From: Novosphingobium sp. Chol11
GTDB taxonomy: Bacteria > Pseudomonadota > Alphaproteobacteria > Sphingomonadales > Sphingomonadaceae
Length of the DNA stretch: 64,000 nucleotides
NCBI GenBank assembly: GCA_945906105.1
Contig: CAMDQO010000001.1
Coordinates: forward strand, 124,001-188,000
Reading direction: 5' to 3'
In this document: in pieces, positions 57,526 to 64,000 of the stretch
Position numbering within the stretch: position 1 is the stretch's first letter
Layout of the letters: every line of letters begins with the position of its first letter
Notes under the pieces: model-generated
What the model was told of the DNA's origin: nothing
Database searches by the model: none
Seen by the model: the letters and a program-made list of their open reading frames with translations, nothing else
Made by a program: the position numbers and the translations under genes

Positions 57526-57870
57526 ATGGAAGCTGCGGTCGTCATTCGCGCTCTAGGCGCTCTGGCACAGGATCACCGTCTCGCCGCCTTCCGCCTGCTC
57601 GTTCAGGCCGGGCCAGAAGGCATGGCGGCGGGCTCGGTTTCTGAAACACTTGGGCTACCGGCATCTTCGATGAGCTTTCATCTGGCCCAGCTTGCCAATG
57701 CCGGCCTCATCACCCAGCAGCGCCAGAGCCGCTCGATCATTTATGCGGCGGACTATGACGCGATGAACGGCCTGATGGCTTACCTCACCGAAAACTGTTG
57801 CAGCGGGGCGGCTTGCACGACTGAATCTGGCTGCACTCCACCCGCAAAAACCGAAAGGACCGCCGCATGA
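57526..57870 (+). CDS. arsR: ArsR family arsenic-responsive repressor
   Basis: A 114-residue winged-helix repressor. The ATG at 57526 gives MEAAVVIRALGALAQDHR; the longer frame from 57445 crosses the operator and is rejected. The recognition helix region is PASSMSFHLAQLANAGL. Arsenite-sensing cysteines are at the C-terminus, Cys91, Cys92 and Cys97 (ENCCSGAACT), with Cys103 nearby. This is the arrangement of the Acidithiobacillus-type ArsR rather than the E. coli type with cysteines in the DNA-binding helix. The stop overlaps arsI. Confidence 0.92.
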   Translation: MEAAVVIRALGALAQDHRLAAFRLLVQAGPEGMAAGSVSETLGLPASSMSFHLAQLANAGLITQQRQSRSIIYAADYDAMNGLMAYLTENCCSGAACTTESGCTPPAKTERTAA

Positions 57871-58340
57871 AGCGTTTCCACGTTCACGTCGGAGTTGCTG
57901 ACCTCGATAGCTCTATGGCTTTTTACACCGGCCTTTTCGGTGTTGTCCCCAGTGTGACCAAATCCGACTACGCCAAATGGATGCTTGAAGACCCGCGTAT
58001 CAACTTCGCTATCTCGCAGAAATGCGGTGCGGCCAAGGGCGTGGAGCATCTGGGCCTTCAGGTGGAAGATGCTGGCGAACTGGTCGAAGTCTATTCGCGA
58101 CTCAAAGACGCCAAAGGCCCGGTGCTGGAAGAAGGCGCGACGACCTGTTGCTATGCGCAGTCCGAGAAGAGCTGGATCAGTGATCCTGACGGCGTGGTCT
58201 GGGAGGCGTTCCTCACCAATGGTGACAGCACGACCTATGGCGACAGCCCCGATTTTGGCCAGTTGGCATCAGATAATGCTGCACCAAATGCCTGCTGTGC
58301 GCCGAAGGTGGCGGCTGAACCGGCCAAGAGCTGCTGCTGA
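57867..58340 (+). CDS. arsI: ArsI/CadI family C-As lyase
   Basis: Fe(II)-dependent dioxygenase-type enzyme (157 residues) of the glyoxalase fold that breaks the carbon-arsenic bond of methylarsenite. Expected residues are present: metal ligands His5, His61 (VEHLGL) and Glu113 (VWEAF), and vicinal cysteines Cys94-Cys95 (TTCCYAQSEKSW). Further Cys pairs lie at the C-terminus (NACC, KSCC), which may bind arsenic or cadmium. Overlaps arsR by four bases. Assignment to ArsI rather than a cadmium-induced CadI rests on context. Confidence 0.9.
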   Translation: MKRFHVHVGVADLDSSMAFYTGLFGVVPSVTKSDYAKWMLEDPRINFAISQKCGAAKGVEHLGLQVEDAGELVEVYSRLKDAKGPVLEEGATTCCYAQSEKSWISDPDGVVWEAFLTNGDSTTYGDSPDFGQLASDNAAPNACCAPKVAAEPAKSCC

Positions 58341-58351
58341 AGATCGCAACG

Positions 58352-58858
58352 ATGGGGGGCAGGCCATTCTCGGTGCTGGTGTTATGCACTGGCAATTCGG
58401 CACGCTCGATTCTGGGCGAGGCGATTTTACAGGCGCTGGGCGGGGGACGCATCGCTGCCTTCAGTGCGGGCAGTAAACCCAAAGGTGCAGCCCATCCCGG
58501 CGCGTTGCGGCTGCTGGCACGCAAGGGGATCGAGGTGTCTGGCTTCCGTTCGAAAAGCTGGCTTGAATTCACCGGACCCGAAGCGCCGCCGATAGATCTT
58601 GCCATCACTGTCTGCGGCAATGCTGCGGGCGAGGCCTGTCCGGTGTTCATGGGCGCACCACTCAAGGCCCACTGGGGGCTGACCGATCCCGCTGATGTTG
58701 AAGGTGATCAAGCGGCCGTGGACAAGGCTTTCGAAATGACTTGGCTCTGGCTGGAGATGCGGGTGCGCGCGTTCATGGCCTTGCCCTTTGAAACGATGGA
58801 GCGCGGCGAACTGCTGGTCCGGCTGGGCGAGGTCGGCGCGATGGAAGGCGCGGCATGA
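58352..58858 (+). CDS. arsC: Arsenate reductase, low-molecular-weight phosphatase type
   Basis: A 168-residue protein of the LMW phosphatase-like ArsC class, which reduces arsenate to arsenite. The loop CTGNSARS carries the nucleophile Cys12 and Arg18 (C-x5-R). The region LAITVCGNAAGEACP supplies two cysteines as in thioredoxin-linked arsenate reductases, and HWGLTDPADVEG has the general acid Asp-Pro. A C-terminal helical extension follows. The aquaporin gene overlaps the stop. Confidence 0.9.
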   Translation: MGGRPFSVLVLCTGNSARSILGEAILQALGGGRIAAFSAGSKPKGAAHPGALRLLARKGIEVSGFRSKSWLEFTGPEAPPIDLAITVCGNAAGEACPVFMGAPLKAHWGLTDPADVEGDQAAVDKAFEMTWLWLEMRVRAFMALPFETMERGELLVRLGEVGAMEGAA

Positions 58859-59510
58859 AACAAGCTATTCTTGCCGAAGCGCTCGGCAGCTTTTTGCTCT
58901 TCGCCACCGTGGTCGGCTCAGGGATCATGGCGGAAAATCTTGCGGGCGGGAACGACGCGGTGGCGCTGCTAGGCAACACCATCGCAACCGGGGCTATACT
59001 GTTTGTCCTGATCACCATGCTCGGGCCGATTTCGGGCGCGCATTTCAACCCGGCTGTAACCTTGGTGTTCCGCCTCAAAGGAGAGCTGGGAAGCGGCAAG
59101 GCGCTGGCCTTTATAGCGGCGCAACTGGCAGGCGGGGTGCTCGGTGTTTGGGCGGCCCACGTCATGTTCGGCCTGCCGGTGCTGCAATTTTCCGAGAAAG
59201 TGCGCACCGGCAACGGGCAGTGGACGGGCGAACTGATCGCCACGTTCGGGCTGGTGCTGACCATCCTCGCCACACTGAAAGCGCGGCCTGACAAGGTGCC
59301 GATGAGCGTCGCGCTCTATATCACGGCGGCTTACTGGTTCACTTCGTCGACCAGCTTTGCCAATCCGGCGATCACCGTGGCGCGCAGCCTGAGCAATACC
59401 TTCGCCGGGATCGCTCCCGCCCATGCACCTGGCTTCATCGCGGCGCAGCTGGCAGGCGCAGTTCTTGCGCTCGCCATTGCCAAGCCGCTGCTGAAATCAG
59501 AAATTGTGGC

Positions 59511-59514
<4 letters not shown>
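58855..59514 (+). CDS. aqpS: Aquaglyceroporin AqpS-like channel
   Basis: MIP family channel of 219 residues with six membrane helices and both pore motifs: HFNPAVTL and [11 protein letters not shown]. It is encoded within the arsenic operon, where in Sinorhizobium AqpS lets arsenite flow out after reduction of arsenate. No arsB or acr3 pump is found here. The stop overlaps the convergent metK stop by four bases. Family membership is firm, substrate is by context. Confidence 0.88.
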
Positions 59515-60716
<1,202 letters not shown>

Positions 60717-60729
60717 GTCGGATCCTGAT

Positions 60730-60745
60730 ATAAAGAATTCTTTAT
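60730..60745 (-). promoter_or_regulatory. 16-bp perfect palindrome upstream of metK
   Basis: ATAAAGAATTCTTTAT is fully self-complementary and lies 14 bases before the metK start, in an AT-rich patch. SAM-cycle genes in Proteobacteria are often controlled by ArsR-type SahR/SamR repressors with palindromic sites of this size. Which regulator binds is not known. Confidence 0.6.
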
Positions 60746-60757
60746 GTGATCCCGTCC

Positions 60758-62338
60758 TTAGCCGCGCGCGCGGCGCAAGACAAGCAGGGCAAGGCCAAGA
60801 AGTGCTGCTGCAAGGCCAAGCGGAAGCATATTGCCTGCCTGCGAGAACAACGTAGGCGGCAGCGCTTGCGGCAGATATCCATCAATCCGGCCAGCAACGC
60901 CGCGCGGGATCGATTGGCGGACGATGCCATGGGCATCGATTACCGCGCTGATTCCGTTAGTCGTGGCGCGCAGCACCGGCAGACCCTCTTCGATGGCGCG
61001 CAGCCTTGCCTGCGCTAGATGCTGTGGCGGGCCCCATGTGCCAAACCAGCCGTCGTTGGAGGGGTTGAAGATGAAGTCCGGGCGATGCTCAGCATCCACC
61101 ACTTCGCCGGAGAAGACGATCTCGTAGCAGATCTGCACGCCTGCCTTTCCCATCACCCCCAGATCAAGCGTTCGAGCGGCTGGTCCGGGCCAGAAATCAA
61201 TGTCTCCGGGAACGAGGCGGGCAAGGCCAATCGGCTCAAGCAGTTCGCGCATCGGCAGATATTCGCCGCCCGGCACGAGATGGGCTTTGGCATAAGAGCC
61301 GCGAATGACCCCTTCGCTATCCAGCGCGGTGACGACATTGCGGGCCCCGACGATTTCGCCCTTGCGTATTTCAAGATCCACCGCGCCAGTCATCAGCAGC
61401 GCTCCGGGGCCGATCACTTGGGCGATGCGCTGCCGGGCCAACACCGGATCACCAGCATAGGTGCCCCAGGCATAGTCTTCGGCGGGATAACCCTCGCGCA
61501 GATAGTCATGCAGTCCTGATTCGGGCCACAACACCAGCCGCTGCTCTCCGGGCGTTTTCGGCACGGTCAGCTGCGCCGTCTTGGTAAATTGCGTCTCGAA
61601 ATTGGCGGAATTGTTGAGCACATCCTGCGCGATGTTGGGCTGGATCAGGGTATAAGCGGCGGCGCCGGAAGGATCGGTCACGCGTATGGCACCGGGCTGA
61701 AGTAACATAGCGAGCGGCACCAGCGCCAGCATAGCGCCGCGCCAGTTGAACGGCCGATGCTTCATGGCAACCAGCCAGCAACCGGCCAGCAGGACCATCA
61801 CGCCTGACAAGCCATAGGTTCCCAGCCAAGCAGAAAAAACCGCCAGACCCGGTCGATCAAACGGGCCTAATGCTGCCACACCCAGCGGGTTCCATGCAAA
61901 GCCGGTAAATACCCAGCTTCTCAGCCATTCGCTGATGATCCATGTTGCGGCGATGGCCAGCACCAGCGCGACCGGCCTGTGCCTGAAGAACCACGCCCCC
62001 AGCGCGGCCAGCATTGGATAGACCGCCAGATACAGCGACAACGCAAACACCGCGATCCAGCCCAGCCATGCAGGCATCTGTGCTTGATAGGTAAAAGCCG
62101 TGGCGATCCAGTTGTTGCCAAGGCTGAAATGGCCGATCCCGAACAACCAGCCGATCAATGCAGCACGCTTCCAGCTGCCTGCACGGGCGGTGAGTTCGAT
62201 GAGGCAGGCAATGGCCAGCAGAGTCAGCGGCCACAGATGCAGCGGTGCAAACCCGCAGGCTGCGATGACGCCCAGCAGTGGAGCCAGCCACAGGGGGCGA
62301 GCGAACAGGCGAGAGGCCAATCGGTGAAGCGCGTTCAT
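60758..62338 (-). CDS. lnt: Apolipoprotein N-acyltransferase
   Basis: Adds the third acyl chain to lipoproteins in the inner membrane. The ATG at 62338 ([10 protein letters not shown]) is likely; a start six codons upstream is possible. About six N-terminal membrane spans are followed by a nitrilase-like periplasmic domain. Catalytic residues are seen: Glu in [13 protein letters not shown], Lys in [14 protein letters not shown] and Cys in [10 protein letters not shown]. About 526 residues. A final membrane helix precedes the basic C-terminus. Confidence 0.94.
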   Translation of the reverse strand: MNALHRLASRLFARPLWLAPLLGVIAACGFAPLHLWPLTLLAIACLIELTARAGSWKRAALIGWLFGIGHFSLGNNWIATAFTYQAQMPAWLGWIAVFALSLYLAVYPMLAALGAWFFRHRPVALVLAIAATWIISEWLRSWVFTGFAWNPLGVAALGPFDRPGLAVFSAWLGTYGLSGVMVLLAGCWLVAMKHRPFNWRGAMLALVPLAMLLQPGAIRVTDPSGAAAYTLIQPNIAQDVLNNSANFETQFTKTAQLTVPKTPGEQRLVLWPESGLHDYLREGYPAEDYAWGTYAGDPVLARQRIAQVIGPGALLMTGAVDLEIRKGEIVGARNVVTALDSEGVIRGSYAKAHLVPGGEYLPMRELLEPIGLARLVPGDIDFWPGPAARTLDLGVMGKAGVQICYEIVFSGEVVDAEHRPDFIFNPSNDGWFGTWGPPQHLAQARLRAIEEGLPVLRATTNGISAVIDAHGIVRQSIPRGVAGRIDGYLPQALPPTLFSQAGNMLPLGLAAALLGLALLVLRRARG

Positions 62339-62385
62339 CGGCTGGCTTGTGAACACTCAGCCGATGAGGCGCAAGGCCACCTTAA

Positions 62386-63315
62386 CTATTCTGCGGCTTG
62401 TTCAGCTTCCGCCTTGGGCTTGCGCGGGCGGCGCACGCGGGGGGCAGGTTCGGCTCCAGCCACAGGCTCAGTTGGCGCTTCCTCACGCGCCGCACTGATT
62501 GATGGCGGCAAGATGGAGGCATCGAGGCCTGCGGGTTCACCTTGATCCGCTGGCTTGTCATTGCGTGGGCGGCGATCCTCGCGGCGCGGACGCAGACCGC
62601 GGGTGCCACGCGGGGCTTCGCGCACGAAGGGGTTCTCGGCTGGTTCGAAACTGGTTTCAGCGATTTGCTCGCCCGAATCATCATCTGGAGTTTCGACATC
62701 TGCTTCTGCCTGCGGGGCGCGCTCTACGCGCCAAGGGCGATCCTCACGTGGTGGGCGACCCTCTCGCGGGGCTCGTTCTGCGCGGGGCGCGCGCTCTTCG
62801 CGCTGAGGACGATCTTCTCGCGGGGCGTTTTCGCTGCGCGGGGCCAGATCTTCACGCTGGGGACGATCTTCACGCTGGGGACGATCTTCACGCTGCGGGC
62901 GGTCCTCACGCGGGGCACGTTCCTCTCGCGGCTGGCGGTTATAGCTCTGCTGATCGTAACTCGGGAAATTGTCTTCAGCGTTGAATTCGTTCGAATCCTC
63001 AGCTTCGTCACCACCTTCGGGACCGCGATTGCGCTGATCATCCTGACGGACGCGCTGATCGGCGATAACCCGGAAATAATGATCGGCGAATTGCAGGTAA
63101 TATTCGGCCTGAACGCGATCACCGTTAAGGTGCGCATCATGCGCCAGCTTGCGATACTTTTCGAGCATCTGCGGCGCATTGCCACGCGCACGGCTGTCAA
63201 TCCGGTTAAGCTGCTGGCCATTGCCGCCGCCGCCCTGACGATTGTTGTTTGTCCGTCCGCGCCTGCGGTTATTGTTGCCACGATTGTTGTTATTCAAGGG
63301 TGAGTTTTCCTTCAC
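62386..63315 (-). CDS. DUF4167 domain protein with Arg/Glu/Asp repeats
   Basis: Alphaproteobacterial protein of about 309 residues. The GTG at 63315 (VKENSPLNNNNRG) is the likely start; a start eight codons upstream is possible. The N-terminus is Asn/Arg rich, followed by the DUF4167 core (RNAPQMLEKYRKLAHDAHLN and YYLQFADHYFRVIADQ; first residues approximate). The C-terminal two-thirds is low-complexity with REDRPQREDRPQRED repeats and an Arg/Lys-rich end, suggesting RNA binding. It sits downstream of prmC as in other Alphaproteobacteria. Confidence 0.85.
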   Translation of the reverse strand: MKENSPLNNNNRGNNNRRRGRTNNNRQGGGGNGQQLNRIDSRARGNAPQMLEKYRKLAHDAHLNGDRVQAEYYLQFADHYFRVIADQRVRQDDQRNRGPEGGDEAEDSNEFNAEDNFPSYDQQSYNRQPREERAPREDRPQREDRPQREDRPQREDLAPRSENAPREDRPQREERAPRAERAPREGRPPREDRPWRVERAPQAEADVETPDDDSGEQIAETSFEPAENPFVREAPRGTRGLRPRREDRRPRNDKPADQGEPAGLDASILPPSISAAREEAPTEPVAGAEPAPRVRRPRKPKAEAEQAAE

Positions 63316-63537
63316 CGGTTCGCCGCCCGGCACTCTCACGAGCCGGATAGCGAATCGCGCTTGCCTTCACCGCACGCCGGGCGACCCTGAGCATGCGGTG
63401 TTCCTTCATCTGCCTTGTGCGAGGCGCTTTGTCGCCTGGCCTTCTGCAAATGCTGGAGCTGCGGCCTGTGGGACGGGAATGTCGCGTCCATCAACGGGCC
63501 TGTGCCGGGCTTAGGCGACGGCTAATGCCTTGCCAAG

Positions 63538-64000
63538 CTAAATTTCATTACTGTGCACCAATTCCAGCGCGCGCGGGTGATTGGCAAGATCGCGGTGAAG
63601 CCGGACCGAGAAACCCGCTGCCTTGGCAATCGCGCTCACCGCTTCGGCTTGAGTCGCGCCGATCTCGATCAGGGCGATGCCGTGTTCGGTCAGCAAGTCG
63701 GGCAGATGGGGGATGAGAATACGATAGTCATCGAGTCCTTCCGGCCCGGCAAACAGCGCGCCCGATGGCTCATGTTCGCGCACCGATGGCGAAAGTTCGG
63801 CAGCGTTTTCCACATAGGGCGGATTGGCGAGAATCAGGTCAAACCGGCCGAGCGCATCGGCCCAGGCCTCTTCGTGCCAATCGGCTTTCGCCATGCGCGC
63901 GCGTTCGGCCAACCCCAGCCGTGCAGCATTGGCGGCGGCAACCTCCAGCGCGCCTTGAGACTGATCAATACCCACGCCTTCGGCATTCGGAAGCTGCGCC
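63538..64000 (-). CDS. prmC: Peptide chain release factor N5-glutamine methyltransferase, C-terminal part
   Basis: The window ends inside this gene. The in-frame C-terminal part of about 154 residues has the SAM-binding GVGIDQSQGALEVAA segment and the catalytic NPPYVE motif (LILANPPYVENAAEL), then EHEPSGALFAGPEGLDDYR. These mark PrmC/HemK, which methylates the GGQ glutamine of release factors. The N-terminal helical domain is off the edge. The DUF4167 gene follows about 220 bases later. Confidence 0.94.
   Translation of the reverse strand, partial: AQLPNAEGVGIDQSQGALEVAAANAARLGLAERARMAKADWHEEAWADALGRFDLILANPPYVENAAELSPSVREHEPSGALFAGPEGLDDYRILIPHLPDLLTEHGIALIEIGATQAEAVSAIAKAAGFSVRLHRDLANHPRALELVHSNEI

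Noticed and set aside
60717..60757. SAM riboswitch upstream of metK
   Set aside because: The gap is only 41 bases and the visible structure is a simple palindrome; none of the conserved riboswitch elements I know are apparent.
62820..62910. CRISPR-like direct repeats
   Set aside because: The repeats are the coding repeats of the DUF4167 protein (REDRPQ units), without spacers or cas genes.

Overview
The window is a 64 kb chromosomal stretch of an alphaproteobacterium, most likely a member of the Sphingomonadales. The base composition is GC-rich. Supporting signs are a CIRCE-controlled groES-groEL operon, a DUF4167 gene beside prmC, an LptC/LptA pair next to an HRDC-less ribonuclease D, a bacterial CDC48-type AAA ATPase, and short hairpin repeats of a kind common in sphingomonads. 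The order is an inference; no rRNA or tRNA is present to fix it.

Layout: 1-3912 glutamate synthase (gltB 3' part, gltD). 4194-6652 acyltransferase, ung and ribonuclease D. 6705-23462 a long + strand envelope/polysaccharide region: lptC, then a tightly packed glycan block (two FkbM-type methyltransferases overall, several glycosyltransferases, an acyltransferase-SGNH enzyme, a frameshifted flippase, a class I methyltransferase), then lptA, a frameshifted nucleotidyltransferase-family gene, and a GDP-L-fucose block (gmd, fcl, WcaI-like and other glycosyltransferases). It ends at a strong bidirectional terminator. 23558-32079 rpoC and rpoB on the - strand. 32518-33588 a small operon of two paralogous 31-residue membrane peptides, a DUF2975 protein and a Cro/CI-type regulator, with a palindromic operator. 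33607-33686 a perfect 34-bp inverted repeat. 33728-34378 an ICMT-like methyltransferase. 34828-35784 rplJ-rplL on the + strand, so the L10/L12 and beta/beta' genes are divergent here. 35978-37641 two exported proteins, one with a phospholipase A2-like motif. 37735-39874 cytochrome c and a MATE transporter. 39951-41987 groES-groEL. 42180-45714 a YadA-like adhesin, a class A beta-lactamase fold protein lacking the deacylating Glu, and a Thr-rich lipoprotein. 46007-49919 polA and an exported protein. 49998-53482 a frameshifted CDC48-like ATPase, a candidate small RNA and a tandem universal stress protein with an FNR-type box. 53704-56768 the two subunits of a 3-oxoacid CoA-transferase separated by an HAD-like lipoprotein gene, then glutathione peroxidase. 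56805-59514 a ferritin-like protein and a compact arsenic operon (arsR, arsI, arsC, aqpS). 59511-64000 metK, lnt, a DUF4167 protein and the 3' part of prmC.

How genes work together: the lpt/glycan region combines LPS transport parts with enzymes that build and modify surface polysaccharide, with GDP-mannose converted to GDP-L-fucose by Gmd and Fcl. The arsenic operon reduces arsenate and demethylates organoarsenicals, and should release arsenite through an aquaglyceroporin, since no arsenite pump is encoded there. Three genes each carry one apparent frame break (near 12120, 14338 and 51286); these could be true mutations or sequencing errors. The most novel-looking unit is the small-peptide/DUF2975/regulator operon at 32.4-33.6 kb.
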